From positions 1 through 39,030 of the forward strand of contig NZ_JABBPC010000011.1 in NCBI RefSeq assembly GCF_012927485.1: 39,030 bases of DNA, read 5' to 3'. Below are positions 25,944-35,932 of the stretch, one piece after another. A program made the position numbers and the translations under genes. The DNA is from Polaromonas sp. (GTDB lineage: Bacteria > Pseudomonadota > Gammaproteobacteria > Burkholderiales > Burkholderiaceae_C). Under the pieces are notes generated by a model. It did not search any database. It worked only from the letters and a program-made list of their open reading frames with translations, and was not told the DNA's origin. Each line of letters opens with the position of its first letter. Position 1 is the first letter of the stretch.

Positions 25944-26165
25944 ATGGCAACCAAAGACTTCAAGGCCGGCGACCAGGTCAGCTGGAACAGCGCACAGGAC
26001 AAGATGACCGGCACCGTCAAGAAAAAGCTGACCGCGCCGACCGACATCAAGACGCACCATGTGGCGGCGTCGCCGGACCACCCGGAGCTGCTGGTGGAAA
26101 GCGCCGCCAGCGGGCAGGCGGCCGCGCATAAACCGGAAGCCTTGAAGCGGGTCAAAGCAAAGTGA
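25944..26165 (+). CDS. DUF2945 (HVA Tudor-like) protein
   Basis: This is a 73-residue basic protein of the DUF2945 family, also called hypervirulence-associated Tudor domain. The family block is clear: FKAGDQVSWNSAQDKMTGTV, then KKKLTAPTDIKTHHVAASPDHPELLVES and the C-terminal HKPEALKRV. It has an AGGAG site before the ATG. It overlaps by 4 bp the DUF3140 gene. These small SH3/Tudor-fold proteins are common in soil bacteria without a known function. The pair sits between two IS5-family remnants, so it may have been moved as a cassette. Confidence 0.9.
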   Translation: MATKDFKAGDQVSWNSAQDKMTGTVKKKLTAPTDIKTHHVAASPDHPELLVESAASGQAAAHKPEALKRVKAK

Positions 26166-26506
26166 GTACCGACGATCCCCGCGCAGTTATAGCGGACTTC
26201 AAAGAGGCGGTAAACATGTCGCCAAAGGCGCTGGCGGCCTGGCTGAAAACACCAGAGTCGAAGGAGGTCGGCTTCAAAAGCACCGAAGGCGGCGAGTCGA
26301 TTGGACACCGGTCGGGTAAAAAAATCATCCTGTTGCTTGACAAACCCAACGCCAACTTCACTGGCGACGACTTTTCCCATGCACGCAAGGTGGTGGGCTA
26401 CATTCACCGCCATCTGGCGCAGCGACCGGCTGGCGACATCAGCCAGACCCACTGGCGCTATTCACTGATGAACTGGGGCCACGACCCCCTGCCAGGCAAG
26501 TCGTAA
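26162..26506 (+). CDS. DUF3140 family protein
   Basis: This is a 114-residue protein matching DUF3140. The pattern shows an N-terminal helix pair (DFKEAVNMSPKALAAWLKTPESKEVG), then SGKKIILLLDKPNANFT, HARKVVGYIHRHLAQRP and the closing SQTHWRYSLMNWGHDP. The start is GTG, overlapping the DUF2945 stop by 4 bp, so both are translated from one message. DUF3140 and DUF2945 genes are often neighbours in bacteria. A DNA-binding role is suspected from the helical form and the conserved LMNWGHDP end, but it is unproven. Confidence 0.88.
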   Translation: MSTDDPRAVIADFKEAVNMSPKALAAWLKTPESKEVGFKSTEGGESIGHRSGKKIILLLDKPNANFTGDDFSHARKVVGYIHRHLAQRPAGDISQTHWRYSLMNWGHDPLPGKS

Positions 26507-26633
26507 ACGCCGCATGTTTTGGCGTTGCAAACGAAACCCGACGCGACGGCCAAGTCGTTGTTGGCTGCCAGCGCGGCGTCAGCAGCGGCCTGTACGGCGG
26601 CGTGATTGTCCTCGGGCCGTGGTTGTTGCATCC

Positions 26634-26714
26634 GATGGTGACCGCCCCCTTTACCAGGCGCAACACTCGATCGAGAACTTTTTTGCCCGACTCAAGCAAT
26701 ACATACGTCAATAG
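26634..26714 (+). mobile_element. IS5-family transposase, 3' fragment
   Basis: About 26 residues ending in LYQAQHSIENFFARLKQYI match the well-conserved C-terminal block of IS5-family transposases (usually YKARHLIENFFARLKQYRAIATRYDK). The frame meets a stop three codons after LKQY. The remnant reads rightwards, opposite to the fragment at 25523-25663, so the two are not halves of one element in their present order. Upstream sequence to 26507 shows no recognisable transposase. Confidence 0.72.
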
Positions 26715-26782
26715 AGCCCGGGTCGGATCGGGCGGCCATGCGCCCATCCGCAGTTGTTTAAATCCTTCTGGCGCCCGGACGC

Positions 26783-28318
26783 CTAATAGTCCTTCTTGCT
26801 TCTGCGCCCTGCAAAATTGAGCGCAGCGATGAAGGCGTTGAGCCGGGGCGCCATAAAGCCGGGCCGCGCTGTCTCTTCGTCTCCGATCTCAAGGACCTGA
26901 CCCCGTTGACGGTCATCAATGGGCCACTCGATGTCCCCGGCCGGCCTGTGAGTGCGCACAAACGCGGCCCACCGATCGCCGGTCCGGCGCTCGACCGTTC
27001 GATCGAGCGCGGTGACAGGCCTGCCGAGACACTGGCATCCCTCCAAGGTTCCAAGAACAAACGGCACCTCGCCACCATGGACCACGCCGGTACTTGCGTT
27101 CGGGCCGACGTGATTGAAGTAGTAGCGCCAAGTCGGTGCCTTGGTGCTGTGCAGATAAGCAATCCGCCGCCCGAATGCCGTGAAAAGTGCGTCGCGTGCC
27201 ACTTCGCGGCCGAGCTGGCTCTGGTCGGAGACACCAGGGTACAACGAGCGAACAACAATGCGCGCCTTGCCCATTTTCTGCACCAGAACGGCAGGATCGA
27301 CGCCGAACGACTCCACCACGCTGGCGTCGTCACTGTTGTTGCCGATGATGAGCGGAACAGGATGCTCACGCCCTTTTTTAAAGGCTTCGAGGAGGGGCAT
27401 AGGGATGGCCGCGTCGCCAACAATGAAGCTGGGAGCGAGCGAGATCTTTTTCCCGCGCTCGGCCAGGCGATCCGCGGGAATGCTCCTCAAGGATGCCGCG
27501 CTTGCCTGGGCACCCGGAAGCCCCATGGCGATAGCGAGCGCGACGCCTGTTTCTTGGGCTTTGGCGCGTGAGTGGCTCGGGATCCCGTAAGGGCTCTGGG
27601 CGATGGCGCCGCTGAACAGCCCTGCGGTCAAAGGCGAGGCCATCAGCGCAAGAACGCTCTGAGCCCCGGCGGACTGGCCTGCAATGGTTACCCTGGCGGG
27701 GTCGCCGCCGAAGGCCTCGATATTCGATTGAACCCAGCGCAAGGCTGCAATTTGATCGAGAAGGCCGAAGTTGACCGGGCCACCCGGGGTTTCCTGGTCA
27801 AGTCCCTTGTGCGCGAAAAAACCAAACGCACCGAGGCGGTAGTTGATCGTCACCACCACGACATCGCGGCGAGCCAGCGCGCTTCCATCGTAGATGGGAA
27901 GTCCACCGCTGCCGAAGATGAGAGCGCCGCCGTGGATCCACACCATGACCGGGAGCCGGGCTGTCCGCTCAAGACGCGGGCTGAAGACGTTCAGATACAG
28001 ACAATCCTCGTCGAGCCTGCCGGGATCCCCGCCGTTTTCCAGTGACATGCCACGCGTTTGCATGCAGGACGGGCCGGCAGCGGTGGCCGGCCTGACCGCG
28101 GTCCATTTCCTGGTGGGCTGCGGCGCGCGCCAGCGCAGGGCGCCAACCGGCGGCGCCGCGAAGGGAATACCGCGGAAGACGTCGATGCCGTTGATGTCCA
28201 GCCCCTGAACGGGTCCGGACACCGTCGTGGCCCTAGGTGCTTGAGCCAAGCAAACCATCGGCAGCGCAACCAGGAGCGCCAACACGGGCTTCGCACTCAA
28301 CCATAGTCGTCGAATCAT
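26783..28318 (-). CDS. Type-B carboxylesterase (exported)
   Basis: This is a 511-residue carboxylesterase/p-nitrobenzyl-esterase family hydrolase with an N-terminal signal (MIRRLWLSAKPVLALLVALP...CLAQA), so it is probably periplasmic or outside the cell. The oxyanion-hole segment WIHGGAL is at 127-133. The nucleophile Ser216 is in GQSAG. The acidic member is probably in the NNSDDASV region and the histidine in VVHGGEVPF. The DEDCLYLNVFSP signature is at about 103-114. The start at ATG 28318 overlaps the preceding gene by 4 bp. It is the last gene of an aquaporin-YscW/LprI-esterase run. The substrate is unknown. Confidence 0.93.
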   Translation of the reverse strand: MIRRLWLSAKPVLALLVALPMVCLAQAPRATTVSGPVQGLDINGIDVFRGIPFAAPPVGALRWRAPQPTRKWTAVRPATAAGPSCMQTRGMSLENGGDPGRLDEDCLYLNVFSPRLERTARLPVMVWIHGGALIFGSGGLPIYDGSALARRDVVVVTINYRLGAFGFFAHKGLDQETPGGPVNFGLLDQIAALRWVQSNIEAFGGDPARVTIAGQSAGAQSVLALMASPLTAGLFSGAIAQSPYGIPSHSRAKAQETGVALAIAMGLPGAQASAASLRSIPADRLAERGKKISLAPSFIVGDAAIPMPLLEAFKKGREHPVPLIIGNNSDDASVVESFGVDPAVLVQKMGKARIVVRSLYPGVSDQSQLGREVARDALFTAFGRRIAYLHSTKAPTWRYYFNHVGPNASTGVVHGGEVPFVLGTLEGCQCLGRPVTALDRTVERRTGDRWAAFVRTHRPAGDIEWPIDDRQRGQVLEIGDEETARPGFMAPRLNAFIAALNFAGRRSKKDY

Positions 28319-29052
28319 GGTGCCCTTTGCAGTCGCGGAACCGGACAGGCAATGTCGCCCTCGGGGCACGCGGTCAGACGAAACAACTCTGCAGTGCGCT
28401 GCCTTGTCATCCTGTCGAAGCACTGCCAATGGACCATGGGTCTGGCACTTCCGTTCCCCATGGCGCTCGCCTCGAATTGGCAAGTTTTGGTGCTATAGGC
28501 CAGCCACGATTTTTGCACCTGCCGCCACTGCGATCGCTGCGCCGATGGCAGCGCTGTTTCGATGAGGCGCAACTGCTGGCTCATCGCTGCCGTCGCGTCG
28601 AGAAACCCCTCGTAGGCACAATCATTCAAGGCCACCTGAGTGGTGGCGCCTGGGCATCGATCCGCATCCACTTGCACGGCGTGCAACTGCAAGACAGGGG
28701 CCGGTGTCGAAGCGGACACCACCGTGTCTGTCGTCATCCAGAGCCCCTGCGGCGTTTCGATTCGCGCTCGCAGCACAGTGCGGCTTGTGGAAGTGACCAA
28801 GTGCTCGTCGTAGTCGAGCCGCCAGTGATACGGCGGCCCGGCTGCCAGTCGCACGCGGGATGACGCCAACTCGGTCGCCGGCGCATCGGCGCGGGCAGTG
28901 TCCTCGAGGCTGACGACGAGGACGGCACCTGCAGGTGGCATGATGCGTTCTCGATAGAGCGCTTCGCCTTCCACAGATGCGGCCCAAACAGGTACTGTCT
29001 GCAGCAGGCATAGCAGAACTGCCCAGCGCCCCCGAAGCGGAGGAATTTGCAT
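28315..29052 (-). CDS. Exported two-domain protein: YscW/YbaY-like domain joined to LprI-like (DUF1311) domain
   Basis: This is a 245-residue protein with a signal peptide ending in VWA (about residue 24). Residues about 28-125 look like the YscW/YbaY lipoprotein-type beta-sandwich: GEALYRERIMPPAGAVLVVS, then PPYHWRLDYD and the GLWMTTD strand. Residues about 130-225 match the LprI/DUF1311 lysozyme-inhibitor-like fold, with the block ALNDCAYEGFLDATAAMSQQ, WRQVQKSWLAYSTKTCQFEA and later cysteines for disulfides. The start overlaps the aquaporin stop (TGATG); a GTG three bases earlier is possible. It overlaps the esterase gene by 4 bp. A defence role against lysozyme is a family-level suggestion only. 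Confidence 0.75.
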   Translation of the reverse strand: MQIPPLRGRWAVLLCLLQTVPVWAASVEGEALYRERIMPPAGAVLVVSLEDTARADAPATELASSRVRLAAGPPYHWRLDYDEHLVTSTSRTVLRARIETPQGLWMTTDTVVSASTPAPVLQLHAVQVDADRCPGATTQVALNDCAYEGFLDATAAMSQQLRLIETALPSAQRSQWRQVQKSWLAYSTKTCQFEASAMGNGSARPMVHWQCFDRMTRQRTAELFRLTACPEGDIACPVPRLQRAP

Positions 29053-29804
29053 CACTTGGCCTTGGTCAGCCGGCTCAAGTCTGCGGGTCCTTCGATCCCT
29101 GCGGCCTGACTGCGTTCACCGCTGACAAAACGGTAAACGACGCCCGCCACGGTGGCGCCGAGCAATGGCGCGATCCAAAACAGCCACAGTTGCGACAGCG
29201 CCCAACCGCCGACAAAGAGCGCCGGCCCGGTGCTGCGCGCCGGGTTTACCGAGGTGTTGGTGACCGGGATGCTGATCAGGTGAATCAGCGTCAGTGCCAA
29301 GCCGATGGCGATTGGCGCAAAGCCGGACGGCGCCCGCTCGTCGGTCGCACCCAGGATGATCATCAGAAAGAAGAAGGTCATCACGAACTCGCAAACCAGT
29401 GCCGCCGTAAGCGAGTAGCCGCCCGGCGAATGCTCGCCGTAGCCATTTGAGGCAAGGCCGCTCTGAAGGTCGAAACCGGCCTTGCCCGAGGCGATCAAAT
29501 ACAGCACTCCAGCTGCAACGATTGCGCCAAAAACTTGCGCCGCGACGTAGGGCAGCAGATCCTTGGCCTTGAAGCGGCCGCCAACCACCAGACCCAAGGA
29601 AACGGCCGGGTTCAGATGGCAGCCGGAGACGTGGCCGATGGCGTAGGCCATCGTCAGAACGGTCAGGCCGAAAGCGAGCGAAACGCCAGCAAAACCTATC
29701 CCCAGTCCCGGAAAGGCAGCGGCAAGTACGGCACTGCCGCAACCCCCTAGAACGAGCCACATGGTGCCAAAGAATTCAGCGGCTAAACGATTGCTCAAGG
29801 GCAT
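29052..29804 (-). CDS. aqpZ: Aquaporin Z
   Basis: This is a water channel of the inner membrane, 250 residues with six membrane helices. The two pore loops carry the NPA motifs HLNPAVSLG (Asn65) and [12 protein letters not shown] (Asn187-Arg190), the second with the arginine of the selectivity filter. A histidine in helix 5 ([14 protein letters not shown]) also fits AqpZ. The C-terminus is about 20 residues longer than in E. coli AqpZ. A GGAGT-type ribosome-binding site precedes the ATG. The downstream YscW/LprI-type and esterase genes overlap in the same direction, so they are cotranscribed. Confidence 0.96.
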   Translation of the reverse strand: MPLSNRLAAEFFGTMWLVLGGCGSAVLAAAFPGLGIGFAGVSLAFGLTVLTMAYAIGHVSGCHLNPAVSLGLVVGGRFKAKDLLPYVAAQVFGAIVAAGVLYLIASGKAGFDLQSGLASNGYGEHSPGGYSLTAALVCEFVMTFFFLMIILGATDERAPSGFAPIAIGLALTLIHLISIPVTNTSVNPARSTGPALFVGGWALSQLWLFWIAPLLGATVAGVVYRFVSGERSQAAGIEGPADLSRLTKAK

Positions 29805-30004
29805 TTTCTACTCCGGTTCATGGTGATGGAAAAATGTGGGTGGTGCTATCGTTTTTCAAAATGATGCTAATGAACTCAGTGAAGAGAGTCCACGCTTCAA
29901 ACGTAATAAATTGTCCGTAAACTGCGCTTGCCCGTGTCTGACCGGACAGGTTCTGTACGCGGTTTGACGCCGATGGCGCTGGTCGATTTTGGGATTGCCT
30001 TGCA

Positions 30005-30280
30005 TTGCCTGCGTTCCCGTAAATATTTCATCTTCAGCGACAAGTGCGGATGCAGTTCATTCAAGTGTTCGAAAGCCTCAGGCAACGGCCGGATTACGCG
30101 GTGGCATCGCTCAGGTTCTTGCGGCTGACGTCGTCGCGCCGAAAGGTCTTGACGAGTTTTTGCAGCGCTGCCGTTGCTTTGTGAATTGCATACCGGCGTA
30201 TTGATGGGCCCGGGACCGAGTTGCCGAGCAATGCTGTGGGTCCGACTCGAAATGTAGACTGAATTGTTATCGGTCAAAGA
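30005..30280 (-). mobile_element. IS3-family transposase (OrfB) remnant, frameshifted
   Basis: On the minus strand the frame from about 30275 reads TDNNSVYISSRTHSIARQLG, then NTPVCNSQSNG, the usual DNGS...TPVxSPQSNGMAE part of IS3 (IS407-like) OrfB. After a frameshift, the next frame gives LVKTFRRDDVSRKNLSDATA. The first frame resumes with PLPEAFEHLNELHPHLSLKM, the normal end of the protein. At least two frameshifts and a missing N-terminal half show it is dead. It lies between the aquaporin gene and uvrA in a gene-poor stretch. Confidence 0.8.
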
Positions 30281-31417
30281 CTGGGTTTAAAGGAGTAGCG
30301 GCCCGGTGTTTCCGGGGCCTGCGGCCCAAAAATAATCCGCTGTGGTTTACGGTATACATGACGGGGTGTTCTGCAAAGGAACTTTCGGGTGAAGTGTCGG
30401 CCTGCCGACGCCAGCAGGCTTGTGTATTGCTCGCAGAGGGTGAACAGATACGCGACACGCTCGGCATCGGTCTCGGCCGCAGCGTCGAGTTGCCAAAAGC
30501 GCAATGGGCTATGCGGCGGCTGCCGCAGTCGAATTGGGACGCGGTCAAATCTTGCAAAGAGCCTCGCCAAGCTGGTGGCCCCGTTGAGCGATGCCTTGTT
30601 CGTCCCATTCGGTTTGAGAGTCGAAGTGGCAGTTCAGCCGCAAGACGGAATTTTTGTATTCAACAAGCTTTGAATCAAACGGCCCATTGCTCGCTGCAGG
30701 GTTCAGGTAGCGATTCGACGGGGCGGTTTTTGAGGGAGTGCAAGAGCTTGTTGCGTTGACGAATGGCTTATGGCCTTCTCGACAAGCCCCGAGTCGATGG
30801 GCGACTGCCGGGTCGCTCCGCCGCCGCTGAGCAGCTTGCGCTCCATTGCGGGCAGGACTTCCGCGCCTTTACGGCCGATCAAGTCTCCGACGACATCGAC
30901 GAACAGTTTGTCGTATGCCTTGTTTTCCTCGCCGACGATGCGACCCACGATTCGATTTTCTTAAGGAACTAGAAGTAGGCCTCGTCCAACGGGCTGCCTG
31001 GTAATACGGCCCAGAAATCACGCAAGGCGTCCTGTAGTGACCGGCCTTTGCTTGAGCCGCCTGTCCCTGTTGCTGGATTAGCCCGCCAGGAAAATTCTCA
31101 GCGCGCTTCGAAGGCGAGGATCGTCGTGGCTCTATGGCGAGCCTGGTGAGCATTCATGCTCGTCCACCCAAAATCCAAAATCCTCCGTTCTTGTCGAAGG
31201 GAATGGATCTGCTTGGGTACAGCCAGGAGCCGCTCGATGCGGTTGCCGGTCTGATGAAAGGCCGACTCAGAAAAACTCAGGCTTGCCAGGCTTGGATATT
31301 CAAGGCAAACCATCCAGGACACTAGCGCCAGGTCGCGCATGGATTTTGCCCCGTCCCGCCCTCTTCAAACATCGGCAGCTATAAACCTGTAGCTGCAGGC
31401 GCTTATTCAGGCCGAAT
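30281..31417. other. Gene-poor stretch of decayed DNA downstream of uvrA
   Basis: About 1.1 kb with only short frames on both strands. Minus-strand frames at 30274-30570, 30703-30948 and 31098-31340 look slightly protein-like (for example FDRVPIRLRQPPHSPLRF and AYDKLFVDVVGDLIGRKGAE). I do not recognise them, and none has a convincing start or ribosome-binding site. It probably consists of remnants of mobile or horizontally acquired genes next to the IS3 fragment. No intact gene can be supported. Confidence 0.55.
31375..31396 (-). terminator. Hairpin downstream of uvrA
   Basis: GCAGCTA (31375-31381) pairs perfectly with TAGCTGC (31390-31396) around an 8-base loop, about 20 bp after the uvrA stop codon on the minus strand. 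There is no U-run directly behind it. It may be a weak terminator. Confidence 0.4.
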
Positions 31418-34400
31418 TTACGGCAACAGACGCTTTAGATATCGACCGGTATGGCTGTCCGGGTTCGCCGCAATATCTTCTGGCGTTCCCACGCCCACCA
31501 CCATGCCGCCGCCCGCGCCACCTTCAGGCCCCATGTCGATCAGCCAATCGGCTGTTTTGATCACGTCGAGGTTGTGTTCAATCACGACAATGGTGTTGCC
31601 CGCGTCGCGCAGTTGATGCAGCACTGTGAGCAATAAATCGATGTCTGCAAAATGCAGGCCTGTGGTAGGTTCGTCCAGAATGTAGAGGGTGCGCCCGGTA
31701 TCGCGTTTGGAGAGCTCCAGCGCCAGCTTGACGCGCTGCGCCTCGCCGCCCGAAAGCGTGGTGGCCGCCTGGCCCAGCTTGATGTAGCTCAAGCCCACAT
31801 CCAGCAAGGTATGCAGCTTGCGCGCAATGGTGGGTACCGCCTTGAAAAATTCGGCGGCCGCCTCGACCGTCAGGTCCAGAATCTGCGCAATATTTTTACC
31901 CTTGTACTGCACTTCCAGCGTTTCACGGTTGTAGCGTTGGCCTTTGCAGACATCGCACGGTACATACACATCGGGCAAGAAGTGCATTTCCACTTTCACC
32001 ATGCCATCGCCCTGGCAGGCCTCGCAGCGACCACCGGCTACGTTGAAACTGAAGCGTCCCGCGCCATAGCCGCGTTCACGCGCGGTGTTCATTTCAGCCA
32101 TCAGCTCGCGAATCGGCGTGAACAGGCCGGTGTACGTGGCCGGGTTGCTGCGGGGTGTGCGACCAATAGGGGATTGGTCCACGTTGATGACCTTGTCGAA
32201 GTGCTCAATGCCTTCGATGGCGTCATGCGGCGCCGGTTCTTCGTGCGCGCGGTACAGCGTGCGCGCCACCGCCGTGTACAGGGTGTCATTGACGAGTGTG
32301 GATTTCCCCGAGCCAGAAACGCCGGTGACGCAGGTCAGCAGGCCGACGGGGATTTCAACAGTGACGCCCTTCAGGTTGTGGCCGGTGGCGTTGATGACCC
32401 GTAGCGCCTGCATGTCGCCTTGGGTCGCTAGGTGCAAAGCCTCGCGATCAGCCCGACGGGCTGCCGCCGGACTCTGCGGAAAGCGGGACACTTTCTTTTT
32501 ATCGATGACTTCCAGCGTTTTCAGTGTCGGAAGCCAGGGTGTGCGGTGCTTGGGTACGGCAATCTTCAGCGTCTGCGCTAAATATTTTCCAGTCAGCGAG
32601 TCGGGATTGGCCTGCACTTCTTCAAACGTTCCCTGCGCCATCACGCGGCCGCCGTGAATGCCTGCGCCCGGCCCCATGTCAATCACATGATCGGCGGCGC
32701 GGATCATGTCTTCGTCGTGCTCCACCACAAGCACGCTGTTGCCAATGTCGCGCAGGTGTTTGAGGGTGCCGATCAGGCGGTCGTTGTCGCGTTGGTGCAG
32801 GCCGATGCTGGGCTCATCCAGCACATACATCACCCCCGTCAGACCCGAACCGATCTGGGAAGCCAGCCGGATGCGCTGCGACTCGCCGCCCGACAGCGTT
32901 TCGGCGCTGCGGTCCAGGCTCAGGTAGTTCAGGCCGACGTCGTTGAGAAATTTGAGCCGAAGGCCGATTTCACGCACCACCTTGTCTGCGATCTCGGCTT
33001 TGGCGCCTTCCATCTTCAGGCTAGTGAAGTAGCTAAAGCTTTCGCGCAAGGTGGCGTGGCTGATTTCGAAAATGGCCTGGCGACTGGTGACGCGGCCACC
33101 GCCATCCCCGCTGTCAGTCGTGCCGACCAAATAGACATGGCGGGCCTCTTTGCGCAGGCGCGTGCCTGCGCAGTCGGGGCAGGCTTGCACGCTGCGGTAG
33201 CGCGACAGCTCCTCGCGCACGGTGGCGGAGTCAGTCTCTCGATAACGACGCTCAAAGTTGGTGATCACGCCTTCGAAAGGATGCCGCTTTCCCACTTTTT
33301 TGCCGCCAGCCGTACCGGCGTCCTTGGAGTCCGTCAGGTAGCTGAACTTGATTTCTTCCTCTCCCGAACCATGCAGTACAACCTGCTGCACGAGTTGCGG
33401 CAACTCTTCAAAAGCCGTGTCGATGTCAAATTTGTAATGAGCCGCCAGGCTCTCCAGGATCGAGAAATAATAGGCATTGCGCCGGTCCCAGCCCTTGACG
33501 GCGCCGCTGGCCAGACTCAGTGAAGGGAACGCCACCACGCGTGTGGGGTCAAAAAACTCCCGGTGGCCCAAACCGTCGCAACTGGGGCAGGCCCCTACAG
33601 GCGAGTTGAACGAAAAGAGGCGCGGCTCCATTTCGCTGAGCGAGTAGCTGCACACCGGGCAGGAAAATTTGGCGCTGAAGAGGTGCTCTTTGCCGGTATC
33701 CATTTCTTGCGCAATCGCTTTGCCATCCGCCAGCCGCAGGGCGGCTTCGAAGCTCTCGGCCAGTCGTTGCCGCAGGGCGGGTGGTGGGCTACTCGCCCGT
33801 GCCGTGCCGGACTCGGGCGTCACTTCGTCGAGGGCGTGCACCTTGATGCGGTCAATCACGACGTCAATGTTGTGCTTTTCAGTCTTTTTAAGCTTGGGCA
33901 GATCGTCAAATTCATAGGTCGTGCCGTCTACCCGGAAGCGCACATAACCCTGCGACTGCATCTCGGCAAACACGCCCTCAAACTCGCCCTTGCGTTCACG
34001 CGCTATGGGTGCCAGGATCATCAGCCGGGTGTCTTCCGGCAAGGCCAGCACGGTATCCACCATCTCACTGACACTTTGCGCCTGCAATGGCAAATCATGC
34101 TCAGGGCAATATGGGGTGCCGGCGCGGGCAAACAGCAGCCGCAGGTAATCGTGAATTTCGGTCACCGTGCCTACCGTCGAGCGCGGATTGTGCGAGGTCG
34201 CTTTTTGCTCGATTGAAATGGCGGGCGACAGGCCTTCAATCATGTCCACGTCTGGTTTGTCCATCAACTGCAGAAACTGCCGGGCGTAGGTGGACAGACT
34301 TTCCACGTAGCGGCGCTGGCCCTCGGCATACAGCGTGTCGAAGGCGAGCGACGATTTGCCGGATCCGCTTAGACCGGTGATGACCACCAGCTGGTTGCGC

Positions 34401-34537
34401 GGAATATCAAGGTCAATATTCTTCAGATTGTGCGTGCGGGCGCCGCGGATGCTGATCTTCTGATGCTGCAGCGTAGGAGCAAGGTACTTGCCTCCAGAGG
34501 GCGTTGCGGGGCGGGTGTCGTCGGGGGAGGTGGTCAA
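31418..34537 (-). CDS. uvrA: Excinuclease ABC subunit A
   Basis: This is the damage-recognition ATPase of nucleotide excision repair, 1039 residues, slightly longer than E. coli UvrA (940). Two ABC-type nucleotide-binding halves are visible: Walker [10 protein letters not shown] near residue 55 and GVSGSGKST in the second half, with signatures [12 protein letters not shown] and [12 protein letters not shown] and Walker B segments LDEPSIGLH and LDEPTTGLH. Zinc-binding cysteine pairs lie in CPVC...CPSC and CEAC...CDVC. An extra Pro/Ala-rich insertion lies at about 245-265. The start at TTG 34537 is uncertain, as no ATG is in frame near the conserved [10 protein letters not shown] block. Confidence 0.97.
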   Translation of the reverse strand: MTTSPDDTRPATPSGGKYLAPTLQHQKISIRGARTHNLKNIDLDIPRNQLVVITGLSGSGKSSLAFDTLYAEGQRRYVESLSTYARQFLQLMDKPDVDMIEGLSPAISIEQKATSHNPRSTVGTVTEIHDYLRLLFARAGTPYCPEHDLPLQAQSVSEMVDTVLALPEDTRLMILAPIARERKGEFEGVFAEMQSQGYVRFRVDGTTYEFDDLPKLKKTEKHNIDVVIDRIKVHALDEVTPESGTARASSPPPALRQRLAESFEAALRLADGKAIAQEMDTGKEHLFSAKFSCPVCSYSLSEMEPRLFSFNSPVGACPSCDGLGHREFFDPTRVVAFPSLSLASGAVKGWDRRNAYYFSILESLAAHYKFDIDTAFEELPQLVQQVVLHGSGEEEIKFSYLTDSKDAGTAGGKKVGKRHPFEGVITNFERRYRETDSATVREELSRYRSVQACPDCAGTRLRKEARHVYLVGTTDSGDGGGRVTSRQAIFEISHATLRESFSYFTSLKMEGAKAEIADKVVREIGLRLKFLNDVGLNYLSLDRSAETLSGGESQRIRLASQIGSGLTGVMYVLDEPSIGLHQRDNDRLIGTLKHLRDIGNSVLVVEHDEDMIRAADHVIDMGPGAGIHGGRVMAQGTFEEVQANPDSLTGKYLAQTLKIAVPKHRTPWLPTLKTLEVIDKKKVSRFPQSPAAARRADREALHLATQGDMQALRVINATGHNLKGVTVEIPVGLLTCVTGVSGSGKSTLVNDTLYTAVARTLYRAHEEPAPHDAIEGIEHFDKVINVDQSPIGRTPRSNPATYTGLFTPIRELMAEMNTARERGYGAGRFSFNVAGGRCEACQGDGMVKVEMHFLPDVYVPCDVCKGQRYNRETLEVQYKGKNIAQILDLTVEAAAEFFKAVPTIARKLHTLLDVGLSYIKLGQAATTLSGGEAQRVKLALELSKRDTGRTLYILDEPTTGLHFADIDLLLTVLHQLRDAGNTIVVIEHNLDVIKTADWLIDMGPEGGAGGGMVVGVGTPEDIAANPDSHTGRYLKRLLP

Positions 34538-34655
34538 AGTGGCGTCGGCTCGGGGAAACCCACAATGATAGTCAAAGATCGTTGTCTTTGTTGGTCCTCC
34601 CCCAGTTTTGTCCGCTTTCTACGGCTTCGGTAGACCACGTGTGCAGCGAAATCGC

Positions 34656-35807
34656 CTACTTGCGCAGCGCCGCTTTCCAGTCGCGATAGACGTCCAGATC
34701 GACCCCGTCGGGGTAGTTCAGCAGGCCCGGGGCGTGGCCCTTTTTGCCTTTCTCCCCGTACTGCCAGATGATCGCCTTGGTCTTGCGATCGATCACGATG
34801 ACGCGGTCGTTAAGGTCATCTACCACCAGGATGTCGCCGGTAACCGGCAATTCGCGCGCGATGGAGGAGTGGTCGAGCATCAGGTCGCCATCCTTGACGA
34901 AGTATTCCCACGTCATTTTGCGCGTAGACGGGTCGAAGATAACCACCCGGCCGGGTTTCCAGAAGTCAGCCACGATGACCTGTTTACCGTCCACCGTGGG
35001 GAAGGCGTCTGACGGATAGTGGATGTTGGGTGCCTTGACGCTCCACAGCACCTTGCCTTCGCGCGTGATGCGCGAGATCCAGGCGTCACTGATCTCGGTG
35101 ATCAGGATGTCGCCATTTTCCATCGGGGTGGCTCCGTTGGGGTGGGCCAGCTGCTTGGGTGGTTTGTGCTTGCACTGACCGGGTGTGCCCCATTGGGTCG
35201 TGATGGCATTGGTTTTAGGATCGATGATCACCACTCTGCAGTTGCGGATGTCGGCGGTTATCAGGCGGCCGTCAGCCAGCAGGTGCGCGTCATCCGGATA
35301 GTTCAGCAGTCCGGCGCCACTGCCGTGGCTGTCGGGCACGCCGTAGCTCCACGTCAACTGGCGCTTTTCATAGTCGACGATGTGGACATCGAAGTTGTCT
35401 TCTTCGCTGACCGCCAGGCGTTTGCCATCGATCGAAAAGTTAATGTCTTCATTCCCCCGGTACACCTTCAAGTTGGGCGAGGGAAATTCCCAAAGGATGC
35501 GCTTGTCCGGGGCCACTTCGATCAGGCGGTTGTTGCGCCGGTCTGCAATCACGATCGGATACGGCAGCGGCTTACCCCAGGAAGGCACTAACCTGGTTCG
35601 GCTGCCGGTGACCGGGGGGATTGGCGGTAAAACAGCGCCGCTGGAGACCATGCCCGCGCCGGTCATCTCGGCTGTGACTGGGACTTCCACGCCAGCCGGC
35701 TTGCCCGGTTTACTCGTCTGCGCCGCGACCGGTGAGGCTAGTCCGACGACCAGTAGCAGTTCCAGCATGCTTAGACGAGAAAAATAAGACGATAAGAAGC
35801 GGTGCAT
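34656..35807 (-). CDS. Exported beta-propeller protein (PQQ/NHL-like repeats)
   Basis: This is a 383-residue protein with a signal peptide (ending near VAAQ at about residue 31) and a propeller-like array of repeated strands such as RRNNRLIEVAPDKRILWEF, NCRVVIIDPKTNAITTQWG, PGRVVIFDPSTRKMTWEY and DRVIVIDRKTKAIIWQYG. The repeated pattern (D-R-I/V-I/V-x-I-D...W-x-Y/F) fits PQQ- or NHL-type beta-propellers of unknown ligand. The start at ATG 35807 has a GGGAA site; a longer frame adds an unlikely N-terminus. There is no catalytic signature. It stands alone between uvrA and the carbonic anhydrase gene. Confidence 0.85.
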   Translation of the reverse strand: MHRFLSSYFSRLSMLELLLVVGLASPVAAQTSKPGKPAGVEVPVTAEMTGAGMVSSGAVLPPIPPVTGSRTRLVPSWGKPLPYPIVIADRRNNRLIEVAPDKRILWEFPSPNLKVYRGNEDINFSIDGKRLAVSEEDNFDVHIVDYEKRQLTWSYGVPDSHGSGAGLLNYPDDAHLLADGRLITADIRNCRVVIIDPKTNAITTQWGTPGQCKHKPPKQLAHPNGATPMENGDILITEISDAWISRITREGKVLWSVKAPNIHYPSDAFPTVDGKQVIVADFWKPGRVVIFDPSTRKMTWEYFVKDGDLMLDHSSIARELPVTGDILVVDDLNDRVIVIDRKTKAIIWQYGEKGKKGHAPGLLNYPDGVDLDVYRDWKAALRK

Positions 35808-35932
35808 AGCGTATTCCCTGGGACACGGAGAGTGTGCCAAAACGGCAAAGGCGTCATTATTCAACGTCCGTCATACGGCGTCTTGACTTGACGCAATGGG
35901 ACGTGGTTTTGTCCCGGCCTTACCTCCCCGCG

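Noticed and set aside
26507..26633. Small protein in frame after the DUF3140 stop codon
   Set aside because: The frame continues about 30 residues past the stop, but has no start, no ribosome-binding site and low-complexity alanine content.
25104..26760. Integrated island bounded by a repeat of the tRNA-Arg 3' end
   Set aside because: I found no second copy of the tRNA 3' end in the window, and no integrase gene is present.
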